Source: CAZZCN01 sp964652975 | GTDB taxonomy: Bacteria > Bacillota > Clostridia > Saccharofermentanales > UBA5734 | DNA length: 26,227 nucleotides | Reading direction: 5' to 3' | Assembly: GCA_964652975.1 (NCBI GenBank) | Contig: CAZZCN010000048.1 | Location: 1-26,227, forward strand | Shown here: one piece after another, positions 14,802-22,572 of the stretch | Layout: each line of letters begins with the position of its first letter | Numbering within the stretch: position 1 is the first letter of the stretch | Notes under the pieces: model-generated | Told to the model about the DNA's origin: nothing | The model's database searches: none | Seen by the model: the letters and a program-made list of their open reading frames with translations, nothing else | Translations under genes and position numbers: made by a program

Positions 14802-16070
14802 TTACTGTACCTTCTCAAGTTCTTTGACAATTTGAATCGTCTTCAAAATCCATGTAAGCGCACCATCAAATCGATATCCTTTGAACCCAGACTCTTCCAA
14901 TATAGCTGAGATATCATCTTTCGAAATATCAAGATTAATAAGCCCTTTAAGTCCTCCGCGTTCCTTTGCAATTTCGATAACATAATCATAATAGGTGCCG
15001 GAATAGCCGAAACTGGTCGCGAAGTCTGCCGGGTTGGCTACTGATTGCGCAACCATTTCCTCCGTTTCTTCGTAAAACAGACTGCGACCATTGTCGTAAA
15101 GAGGATAAAAAATTTCTTTTTCGCCACTCATTTTTATTGCAATGTTAGAAAGATGACGGTCGTCCTGACGAGTAATGAAGTCAAGTAAAATCATCCGTGC
15201 GATATCATCTTTGTACTGTGGGCGAACGGTAATCAGGTTCTGATATTCGTTGTCAGAACGTGCGCCGTCAAACAAGCGACGGAAATGCACAATGTATTCT
15301 TTCGAAAAATCATATAGGAAATATGAAAAAACAGTATCTTTGTCAATCCTATAGGCAGGGCAACAGGGAACTCCTAATTTTTGCGCAAGCAAATATACAG
15401 CCACTTCTGATTCTACATCGGTGGACAGAGGACTGATTCGCTGTTTATAGATGCCATAATGTCCGTCATGAACGCCATAACGCTTAATGTTGTATCCTTC
15501 AGGCGTGTCGACGCTGTCACCTGCAAGATCGATTTTTTGATGAAAAACCGAATCAAAGACAATGGTGATAGCCGTATCAAGCTTCTCATATTCATTGTTT
15601 GCAATCCACAGCAAATCCTTAGGATGAATGCCTCTGGTAATTTCGGCAATGCGGAAAACATCGTAATGAGAAAGCCCACAGCGGAATAGCAATTTTTCGA
15701 TATCACGGCGGTCGCGGCTTACAACACGTTCGGATAAAAACTCCGAAAACTGTTCAGGCGTCCACATCTTCGCACCACCAACATATAGAGAAACAACTTC
15801 GTTGTAGTCTGGTTTTGTAAAAGTGACCGTATTCATGTTGTCAATAGTTCCGATAACATCGTTATCCCATTTGAGAAAACGCACGGCAGAAGCAGTTACT
15901 TTCTTCTCGCGACCGTCAGCAGGTTTATCGGCATTATCCGGTATTTTATAAGATTTTCCATCCTTAACCGCTCCAGAGATTTTTCCTTCACGGCAAAGAA
16001 CTCGTACGCGGCGGTCCGAAATATTCCATTTTTCTGCCGCTAATTGCGCAGTTATGTATTCATTTTTCAT
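14802..16070 (-). CDS. HTH-HipA-like kinase fusion protein
   Basis: A 422-aa protein joining an N-terminal DNA-binding HTH (about residues 5-48, ITAQLAAEKWNISDRRVR, MerR/excisionase-like with a wing GKSYKIP) to a C-terminal HipA/CtkA-type kinase domain. The catalytic loop reads RQDDRHLSNIAI (D304, H306, N309) and the metal-binding Asp is D326 in PLYDNGRS. No separate antitoxin is adjacent, so the HTH part may serve as the built-in autorepressor, replacing HipB. ATG 16070 follows GAGGTG at 6-nt spacing; a GTG at 16079 overlaps the site. A strong promoter and 11-bp dyad lie directly upstream. This is the second HipA-type kinase in the window and is only distantly similar to the one at 4855. Confidence 0.75.
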   Translation of the reverse strand: MKNEYITAQLAAEKWNISDRRVRVLCREGKISGAVKDGKSYKIPDNADKPADGREKKVTASAVRFLKWDNDVIGTIDNMNTVTFTKPDYNEVVSLYVGGAKMWTPEQFSEFLSERVVSRDRRDIEKLLFRCGLSHYDVFRIAEITRGIHPKDLLWIANNEYEKLDTAITIVFDSVFHQKIDLAGDSVDTPEGYNIKRYGVHDGHYGIYKQRISPLSTDVESEVAVYLLAQKLGVPCCPAYRIDKDTVFSYFLYDFSKEYIVHFRRLFDGARSDNEYQNLITVRPQYKDDIARMILLDFITRQDDRHLSNIAIKMSGEKEIFYPLYDNGRSLFYEETEEMVAQSVANPADFATSFGYSGTYYDYVIEIAKERGGLKGLINLDISKDDISAILEESGFKGYRFDGALTWILKTIQIVKELEKVQ

Positions 16071-16090
16071 ATCGCTCACCTCACAAAAAC

Positions 16091-16135
16091 AGTATAGTAC
16101 TCATTCGGAATAATGTCAATTCATATTATTCCGAA
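16091..16135 (-). promoter_or_regulatory. Promoter and dyad operator of the HTH-HipA gene
   Basis: Minus strand: TTGACA (16119-16114), 17 bp, TATACT (16096-16091). A perfect 11-bp inverted repeat, TTCGGAATAAT (16104-16114) and ATTATTCCGAA (16125-16135) with a 10-bp spacer, flanks and overlaps the -35. This is an ideal place for autorepression by the gene's own HTH domain. Confidence 0.75.
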
Positions 16136-16207
16136 CTATTTGAAATTTATACAACAAAAAGCATTTTTTGAAGATTCATACAAAAAGCATTGTTTGACGC
16201 TTTATAC

Positions 16208-16236
16208 TTGTTAAATCCAAGTTTTGTTATTATAAT
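16208..16236 (+). promoter_or_regulatory. proS promoter
   Basis: TTGTTA (16208-16213), 17 bp, TATAAT (16231-16236), only about 36 bp from the proS start. The short leader leaves no room for a T-box, which often controls aminoacyl-tRNA synthetase genes in this group. Confidence 0.65.
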
Positions 16237-16272
16237 AGGGAAGTGCCAATTAACAACACGAGGAGAATTAAA

Positions 16273-17973
16273 ATGCGTATAAGTAAAATGTTCATGCCCA
16301 CACAAAGGGAAGTGCCTGCAGAAGCAGAGATCATAAGTCATCAGCTGATGTTGAGAGCAGGTTTGATGCGTAAAATCGCTTCAGGAGTTTACTCATTTCT
16401 GCCATTGGGATATCGTACATTTCGCAAGGTCGAGCAGATAGTAAGGGAAGAGATGGACAGGGCAGGAGCTCAGGAGCTAATCATGCCGGCCATTCTGCCT
16501 GCCGAGATATATATGGAGTCGGGGAGATGGGATGTATTCGGACCTGAGATGTTCAGGTTGAAAGATAGGAGCAATAGAGAGTTCTGTCTTGGACCGACAC
16601 ACGAGGAGCCTTTTACCGAGACAGTTAGAAACGAAATACAGTCATACAGGGCGCTTCCAGTCACTTTATATCAGATACAGCACAAATACCGTGATGAGAA
16701 ACGCCCGCGTTTCGGAGTAATGAGAAGCCGCGAATTTGTAATGAAGGATGCCTATAGCTTCGACAGAGACGATGCCGGACTGGATATCTCATACAAGGCA
16801 ATGGCGAAGGCTTATTGCAGGATTTTTGACAGATGCGGACTGGATTACATAGTTGTTGATGCAGATAGCGGTGCGATGGGTGGATCAGGTTCACAGGAGT
16901 ACATGGTTAAGTCAAGCGTCGGAGAGGCAGGAATTGCTTTTTGCAACAGCTGCGGATATGCTGCGAACGATGAGAAAGCACCTTGTGTTACCCCTGTTAA
17001 CGATTCGAAATCCGAAATGCTTCCTACAGAGAAAATCCATACACCGGATGTGAAGACAATAGAAGAACTTATGAATTTCCTTGGTCTTGCTCCTGAGATG
17101 TTTGCCAAGACCCTAGTCTATTCCGCTGATGGAAAGATTGTTGTGGCAATGGTTCGCGGAGACCGTCAGATTAACGAGACAAAACTAACCAATATTCTTG
17201 GTTGCATCGAATTAACACTTGCCAGCGCAAGAGACGTCGAGGAAATAACAGGCGCAGCGGTTGGATTTGCAGGACCTATAGGACTTAAGAAGGATGTTAC
17301 TGTAATCTGTGATTCGGAAGTCGCTCAAATGACCAACATGGTTGTCGGAGCCAATGAGACCGGATACCATACGAAAAATGTCAATTTAGGACGTGACTTC
17401 ACACCGTCTAAAATTGTTGATATCCGTACGATCGAACAGGGAGATGCATGTCCTTCGTGCGGCACCCCGGTTGAACTGTGCCGTGGCATAGAGGTCGGAC
17501 ATATTTTCAAGCTTGGAACCAAATATTCGAAATCCCTGGGATGCAATTTTATCGACGAAAACGGCAAAGAGAATCCAATGATCATGGGATGCTACGGCAT
17601 AGGAATCAACAGAACCATGGCGGCCGTTATCGAACAGAATTATGATGAGAACGGCATTATATGGCCGTTGTCTGTAGCACCTTATGCCGCAGTGGTAGTT
17701 CCGGTAGCAATTAATGACGAGACACAGATGAAAGTGGCTGAAGAGATCTATGAGCAGCTACTAAGCGCAGGTGTGGAAGTTCTAATCGACGACAGGGACG
17801 AGAGAGGCGGTGTCAAGTTCAAGGACAGCGACCTAATCGGAATTCCGATGAGAATCACCGTTGGACGCAAGGTCAAAGAAGGCATTGTAGAATTCAAGGA
17901 CAGGAAAAGCGGAGAAACCCTCGAACTGACTCCAGAGGATGCAATTGCAAAAGTACTGGGCGGTAAAAAATAA
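16273..17973 (+). CDS. proS: Prolyl-tRNA synthetase, bacterial type
   Basis: A 566-aa class II aminoacyl-tRNA synthetase that charges tRNA-Pro. It begins MRISKMFMPTQREVPAEAE, with motif 2 around YRDEKRPRFGVMRSREF, KDAYSF, and motif 3 in GCYGIGINRTMAAVIEQ. The central insertion (about 220-390, including KTLVYSADGKIVVAMVRGDRQINE) is the YbaK-like editing domain of the long bacterial ProRS. The anticodon-binding domain follows (DDRDERGGVKFKDSDLIGIP). Length is normal. AGGAG at 16260-16264 supports ATG 16273 over the longer frame. It is divergent from the HTH-HipA gene. Confidence 0.96.
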   Translation: MRISKMFMPTQREVPAEAEIISHQLMLRAGLMRKIASGVYSFLPLGYRTFRKVEQIVREEMDRAGAQELIMPAILPAEIYMESGRWDVFGPEMFRLKDRSNREFCLGPTHEEPFTETVRNEIQSYRALPVTLYQIQHKYRDEKRPRFGVMRSREFVMKDAYSFDRDDAGLDISYKAMAKAYCRIFDRCGLDYIVVDADSGAMGGSGSQEYMVKSSVGEAGIAFCNSCGYAANDEKAPCVTPVNDSKSEMLPTEKIHTPDVKTIEELMNFLGLAPEMFAKTLVYSADGKIVVAMVRGDRQINETKLTNILGCIELTLASARDVEEITGAAVGFAGPIGLKKDVTVICDSEVAQMTNMVVGANETGYHTKNVNLGRDFTPSKIVDIRTIEQGDACPSCGTPVELCRGIEVGHIFKLGTKYSKSLGCNFIDENGKENPMIMGCYGIGINRTMAAVIEQNYDENGIIWPLSVAPYAAVVVPVAINDETQMKVAEEIYEQLLSAGVEVLIDDRDERGGVKFKDSDLIGIPMRITVGRKVKEGIVEFKDRKSGETLELTPEDAIAKVLGGKK

Positions 17974-18431
17974 AAAATTGATAAATAATAAAAATAAATA
18001 ATAAAAGTAAATAAAAAATATTATTAAACATAAAATAATACGAATAAGACTATAAATTTATTATATATCTTACTACAATAAAGCCTTGTAAGTTTTGTAG
18101 GATAAAATAGAACCCAGATTCTACGCCGACAATATATAAATCATGCTCAAAGCCTTGTTATATAAGTATTTCTTCCAAACAAGGCACACCACCCAATGGG
18201 TGAAAAAAAATCAAAATATAAACAAAGAAATGCTAAAAACAATTGAAAGGAACAATAATGTGTGATATATATATGGTAAACAACTTGAATATTAACAAAA
18301 TGCTGATTTTGGGAACTACAAAGCTGTAAACGTGGAATTTGGGTAATAGTAATAATTAAACAATATTGGAAAAGGCGCGGTTCCCCTGTTTTGAAGAATA
18401 GTGGAGCATATTGAGAGGGTTGTGTAATATC
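17974..18431 (+). other. 458-bp AT-rich spacer with small stem-loops
   Basis: Very AT-rich after proS. It contains arms CTACAA (18073-18078) with TTGTAG (18095-18100), GCCTTGTT (18152-18159) with AACAAGGC (18178-18185), and CACCC-AAT-GGGTG (18189-18201, approximate) before an A-run. AAAGCCTTGT occurs twice (about 18080 and 18150). None has a U-tract. One small ORF (18258-18329) is listed separately. No tRNA or known riboswitch was recognised. Confidence 0.5.
18258..18329 (+). CDS. Candidate 23-residue small ORF
   Basis: ATG 18258 preceded by AAAGGA at 6-nt spacing opens a 23-aa frame (MCDIYMVNNL... ending ILGTTKL) and stops at TAA 18329. It lies about 100 bp before the large secreted protein. 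The ribosome site is better than chance, but the composition is simply that of AT-rich DNA and no family is recognised. It could be a leader peptide or small peptide, or nothing. Confidence 0.25.
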   Translation: MCDIYMVNNLNINKMLILGTTKL

Positions 18432-21131
18432 ATGAAAAAACGTTATTTATCTTGTCTGCTTGTTTTTTTGATCATTTTCAGCCTATTTTCATTCTCATAC
18501 ACATCCACGGACTCGTTTGAAATCGAGGAATTACCTCCTGCGGAAAATGCAGTCGCACTATCGGAAGTCCCCAACAATATCAAAAGCCTCATATCCGACC
18601 AAACGGCAGATAAAGTGTTTTTGGTTTCCGATTCTGGTGACGAGGCGGAAATGTTTACCTTGCGCACCGAAAATTCCAAAACGGGTGAAGGAACATTAAC
18701 CATGCATTCGGTTCCCGTAAAATACATAGACAGTACGGGTAAGATGAAATTTATTGATACCTCGATGAAACCTATCACTACGGTAGAAAGTGCTAAGAGT
18801 GGCTTCATTTATCGTAATTCCGCAAACAGTTTTTCCGTCGAGTTCAGTAATACCGCGTCAAGGGGAATTAACTTCAACAACGCATTCACTTTTGAAGCAG
18901 ATTCGGATAACGCCGGAAGCAGATCTGGCGAAGCTCAGATCGAAAAGGGTGCGGGAAAGATCACTTATCCCAGCGTATTCGGCTCCGGCACAAGGGTTGA
19001 GTACATAAACACTGAAAATGGGATCAAGGAAAACATAATCCTCGACAAGTACACTGGGCAGAACCGCTTTGTTTTTATTTTTCGTTCGGATACCCATGTT
19101 CCCACCCTCACCGAAAACGGGATGAATATACTGGTAGCGGACAAAAACGACCCTAAAAAAATTGAATACCGCTTTTTGAGCCTGTATGCATATGATTCAT
19201 ATGACCCGGCCAATAAAGCCGAGCGGCGGGATTCGGATTTCCGCCACCTGAACGAGGATCTGTTTTATGAGTTGACAGACAACGATGACGGAGCATATAC
19301 TATAACCGTAGTGGTGCCGGAGGATTATCTCACCCATCCAGAAACGGTATACCCTGTAACAATAGATCCGTCCGTAACTCTGGTAAGTAATAATAGCAAT
19401 GCACAGGACACCTTTGTTAGTGCCGCAACTCCTAATACGCAAAATAACAGCGGGCTTGATTATATTCGTTTCGGCAAAGTGAACGGTTATAAGAATTTCG
19501 GCTACCACCGTTTCACCCTTCTACCCACTATCCCCACGGGAGCGAACATTACGTCCGCATATCTAAAGTTCACTTTCCGTTCCGGACAAACAACCCCCAC
19601 AGCGTCATCGGGAATATCAATGTGGACGCTCCAAGTTACCAATCATCAATGGTATGAATCTACCATCACATGGAATAACCAGCCATACGGAAGTCCAGGT
19701 CCAATCACCCCGATCACATATAACGGCAGTTATCTAGATTACTTTTACGCCAATATTACAAACATGGTGCAAGCATGGTACAGTGGTTCTCCTAATTATG
19801 GTATTGATTTCACCTATAGTAATGAGGACCACAATGATTATAATAGCGTGGTATCTTCCGAAGGAGAGTCTGTGCGTGCGCCCGCTTTAACAATAACATA
19901 CACAACATATGGAGAAACAAGCGGTATAACAAGTGGGCAAACATATTTTATAAAAAATGTGTATTCTGGAAAGTATCTCGACGCAGAGCAGAGTTTAAAT
20001 AGTAACGTTATACAGTACAATTATCATGGAAATTCCAACCAACAATGGAGAGTTGTTTATCAAGGCAGTGGACTGTATAAGTTATATAATCATTATTCAT
20101 TTTATAGTAACAGCAGATATTGTTTAGATTTGGTGGGGTTATCTGATAATAATATTGATTTGTGGTATGATTCATCTTCAGATTACGTCCTTTTCAATAT
20201 ATTATCCAACGGAGACGGGACTTATCGCATACAAAATTATTGGCCCAGAAGTAATGCGGTTCTTACGGTAGCGAACGCATCATCCCCATCTAACGTTTAT
20301 AACAGTTCGTGGAATGCAGATTCAAAACAGAAATGGGTATTTGAAACAAGAACATCTAAAGCGGTTACTACTCATTCGGGCACACTTACAGTTGGAATGT
20401 CGGCAGATAATTACGGAAGTTCATCAAGCAATATAACATGTGCATATGGATTTAGAGTTAGCACACACACCGCAAACGGGTTTTGGAGTGGGTTGTCTCC
20501 AAATTTAAATATTGATTTAAGTTTTTATAACTTTAATTATGGTAGCAGTCATAGTTATACATGGGCCACAAAAAACGACTTTCTTTCAAAGCACAATTAT
20601 AGTATTTCCTCGCCAAATATAGATAACGTTAATTTTATGCTTTTTGTTGGTCATGGCTTGGGCAAAAACCTGCACTTTTCTCATGGCCCTGCAGGGACTA
20701 ATCATTCAAATGATATCAACAGTCACTCAGCAGCCGATTTAAATTTCAGTTTATCGGAAGCCAATTTTGGCTATGGGAATGCTGTCACAAAATGGGTCTT
20801 ATTATATACCTGTAATTTTATTAATGAATCATCTTTAGCTAATGTTAGGACTATGATGAAAGGTTGCAATATCGTTATGGGTTATGATGGGCAATCATAT
20901 CTGAACGAGCCGCAAGGTACTCAAATTGGAACTAATTTGCGAGTAGGTAAAACTATTATCAACTCCTTTTTTAGCACAGGGAATCTTCATATGCAATATG
21001 GAGGTTTTGCGACAATAGCAAGAGCTGTGTATATTAATGATGCTTACGGAGATACAATAAATACACACCTTCAATATGCTGGGACTCATATCACTGAAGA
21101 TGTAAGGATGACATATTCAAGCTGGAGTTAA
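18432..21131 (+). CDS. Secreted DNRLRE / ricin-lectin protein with C-terminal caspase-like domain
   Basis: An 899-aa exported protein. The Sec signal peptide (about 1-25) is MKKRYLSCLLVFLIIF...SYTS. Residues about 35-320 resemble the N-terminal region of WapA/RHS-type wall proteins (VPVKYIDSTGKMKFIDTSM). Residues about 324-493 are a DNRLRE beta-sandwich (DTFVSAATPNTQ, WYESTITWNNQP, APALTITYT). Residues about 498-638 are a ricin-type beta-trefoil with QxW motifs (QQWRV, QKWVF). Residues about 642-897 are a domain with hydrophobic strand plus GHG (NFMLFVGHG, H741) and hydrophobic strand plus Cys (KWVLLYTCNF, C794). That is the His/Cys dyad arrangement of clan CD (caspase/gingipain-like) peptidases, similar to what I recall of DUF6345. 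Proteolysis is inferred, not shown. ATG 18432 is chosen for its signal peptide; the site GAGAGG is 13 nt away. A lipoprotein gene follows after 26 bp. Confidence 0.75.
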   Translation: MKKRYLSCLLVFLIIFSLFSFSYTSTDSFEIEELPPAENAVALSEVPNNIKSLISDQTADKVFLVSDSGDEAEMFTLRTENSKTGEGTLTMHSVPVKYIDSTGKMKFIDTSMKPITTVESAKSGFIYRNSANSFSVEFSNTASRGINFNNAFTFEADSDNAGSRSGEAQIEKGAGKITYPSVFGSGTRVEYINTENGIKENIILDKYTGQNRFVFIFRSDTHVPTLTENGMNILVADKNDPKKIEYRFLSLYAYDSYDPANKAERRDSDFRHLNEDLFYELTDNDDGAYTITVVVPEDYLTHPETVYPVTIDPSVTLVSNNSNAQDTFVSAATPNTQNNSGLDYIRFGKVNGYKNFGYHRFTLLPTIPTGANITSAYLKFTFRSGQTTPTASSGISMWTLQVTNHQWYESTITWNNQPYGSPGPITPITYNGSYLDYFYANITNMVQAWYSGSPNYGIDFTYSNEDHNDYNSVVSSEGESVRAPALTITYTTYGETSGITSGQTYFIKNVYSGKYLDAEQSLNSNVIQYNYHGNSNQQWRVVYQGSGLYKLYNHYSFYSNSRYCLDLVGLSDNNIDLWYDSSSDYVLFNILSNGDGTYRIQNYWPRSNAVLTVANASSPSNVYNSSWNADSKQKWVFETRTSKAVTTHSGTLTVGMSADNYGSSSSNITCAYGFRVSTHTANGFWSGLSPNLNIDLSFYNFNYGSSHSYTWATKNDFLSKHNYSISSPNIDNVNFMLFVGHGLGKNLHFSHGPAGTNHSNDINSHSAADLNFSLSEANFGYGNAVTKWVLLYTCNFINESSLANVRTMMKGCNIVMGYDGQSYLNEPQGTQIGTNLRVGKTIINSFFSTGNLHMQYGGFATIARAVYINDAYGDTINTHLQYAGTHITEDVRMTYSSWS

Positions 21132-21157
21132 CCAACAGTAAATTGAGGAGGAGCAAA

Positions 21158-22141
21158 ATGAAACAAACATTCTGGATATTAATTGTACTATTACTTTCCG
21201 TTACACTATTTGCTTGTTCACAAGATTCGGCAGGAAGTTCAAAATCTAACGAAGAGATAAGTGTTTCATATCCTGCCTTCTCTTATCCTGCATCTGAAGA
21301 GCCGTTTCTTAGAGGTGATATTTCTTTTGACATCGCTTTTACTCAGACCTCAAAACTTGAAGAGTCAGTTAAAATATATCGTGCAAAAGATTTAACTTTA
21401 GACGATGCTTATAAAAGAAGAATTTTAGGCGCTTTCGGATTTCAAAATTACAGTAACAATGTTGAAGAAACAAACGTTACAAATTATAACATGGACAATA
21501 AACAGATCTCGATTTATCCGAATGGTGTTTTTACCTTTGAAACCGCATATGAAACAGATCGGAAGGAATTTCCTTTTAATATAAAAGATGAGGATGTCGG
21601 ACAAAATGCACAAAAGTTTCTGGAATCATGTGGGCTGATGCCGTCTGGTTTTGTTCTAACAAATAAATTTGGGGAGCAAGGGGTTACGTACGAAGTAAAT
21701 GGCACAGAACAAACAGTCGTTACGGCAAAAGGCGCTTGGTTTCAAAGAATAATCGACGGGATTGAGGTGGTCGGAACTTCAAAAATACTTGTAATGCTTA
21801 ACCCAGACGGAATTTGTTCGGTTACCTCGGCTTACAGTGAACTTGGAGAGGCTACAGAGATAAATTTGATCGGCATGGAGGAAGCCGTTGAACGCGCGAA
21901 AACAATTGATTCCCTGTTAAACTGGGAACTTAATAAATTAGAAGGAAGTGAAACAAAAGCAGTTGTAAACCAAGTCAAGATCGTGTATTATGATGACCCG
22001 CTGGATGAAAGTGCAACGCATGTACAACCATGTTATTATTTTGAGGGAACGGCTAGGGATGAATTAAATAATGAAACAAATTTTTCGATTCTTGTTCCAG
22101 CTCTGGAGAAAGAAAAATATCTAAATAAAAATCCACGCTGA
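21158..22141 (+). CDS. Lipoprotein of unknown function, PepSY/YycI-like features
   Basis: A 327-aa lipoprotein. The signal peptide ends in the lipobox LFAC (C20), followed by a Ser/Asn-rich tether, so it should be anchored outside the membrane. The body has VTAKGAWFQRIIDGIEVVG and MLNPDGICSVTSAYSELGE, a pattern reminiscent of PepSY, YcdB and YycI-type domains ('qriinGipv... ld.dG.v'), and ends VQPCYYFEGTARDE. The assignment is weak. GGAGG lies 7 nt before ATG 21158. It is 26 bp downstream of the DNRLRE/caspase-like gene and almost certainly co-transcribed. PepSY-type domains can act as peptidase inhibitors or propeptides, so a partner role is possible. Confidence 0.65.
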   Translation: MKQTFWILIVLLLSVTLFACSQDSAGSSKSNEEISVSYPAFSYPASEEPFLRGDISFDIAFTQTSKLEESVKIYRAKDLTLDDAYKRRILGAFGFQNYSNNVEETNVTNYNMDNKQISIYPNGVFTFETAYETDRKEFPFNIKDEDVGQNAQKFLESCGLMPSGFVLTNKFGEQGVTYEVNGTEQTVVTAKGAWFQRIIDGIEVVGTSKILVMLNPDGICSVTSAYSELGEATEINLIGMEEAVERAKTIDSLLNWELNKLEGSETKAVVNQVKIVYYDDPLDESATHVQPCYYFEGTARDELNNETNFSILVPALEKEKYLNKNPR

Positions 22142-22313
22142 CAATAAGATTTTATACTGCCATTGCTCTTATGTTTTAGAAACACATCGTAAACCACACC
22201 CACCTTCCCTGACCGAATTTCCGTAATGATACATTTCTTCGGTAGAAAATTAGTGTATAATGCTCTGCCATAAATATATTATAATTCTATAAGCGAATAT
22301 TCAGAGCTCTAAA

Positions 22314-22350
22314 TTGTACAACAAGTTGTTGCACAAACTTGGCATATAAT
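22314..22350 (+). promoter_or_regulatory. Dyad and -10-like box upstream of the ROK kinase gene
   Basis: TTGTACAACA (22314-22323) and TGTTGCACAA (22327-22336) form a 10-bp dyad with one mismatch and a 3-bp spacer. TATAAT follows at 22345-22350. The expected -35 position falls inside the dyad. Another TATAAT is at 22256-22261. Both -35 matches are poor. Confidence 0.35.
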
Positions 22351-22462
22351 GCAGGTAGAAATACTATAGTTTGATAAAATTGTACTAAATAAATCAGATT
22401 TGTGGTTTTTGTTTTTGGAGGAAGTTTGAAAATTAAAATTTTAAAACAAGGAGTTTTGTTCT

Positions 22463-22529
22463 TTTGCACCATATAAGAGGTGCAAATTCGTACAGCTGAA
22501 TCTATCGCAATAAGAAAATTCAGCTGTAC
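22463..22529 (+). promoter_or_regulatory. Two-hairpin 5' leader of the ROK kinase-manA operon
   Basis: TTTGCACC (22463-22470) pairs with GGTGCAAA (22479-22486), followed by a perfect 12-bp stem GTACAGCTGAAT (22490-22501) with ATTCAGCTGTAC (22518-22529) over a 16-nt loop. The gene starts 43 bp later. The stem could equally be a protein-binding dyad or an RNA structure. The remainder of 22142-22572 holds no gene. Confidence 0.5.
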
Positions 22530-22572
22530 AAACCGAAATAACATCCCAATAATTTTAAAGGTGGTAATAATT

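Noticed and set aside
14591..14830. 79-aa minus-strand ORF between the HTH-HipA and kinase-like genes
   Set aside because: It overlaps the end of the HTH-HipA gene, has Ser/Arg/Tyr-rich noise composition, no ribosome site and no family resemblance.
16214..16272. T-box riboswitch in front of proS
   Set aside because: The promoter lies about 36 bp from the start codon, leaving no room for a T-box, and no T-box sequence is visible.
18370..18390. GGCGCGGTTCCCC segment as part of a tRNA T-arm
   Set aside because: No matching acceptor, D or anticodon arms were found around it.
22480..22572. Upstream-extended start for the ROK kinase
   Set aside because: The extension would translate the leader hairpins, and the ribosome site AAAGGTGG is placed for ATG 22573, where the conserved IGIDLGGT begins.
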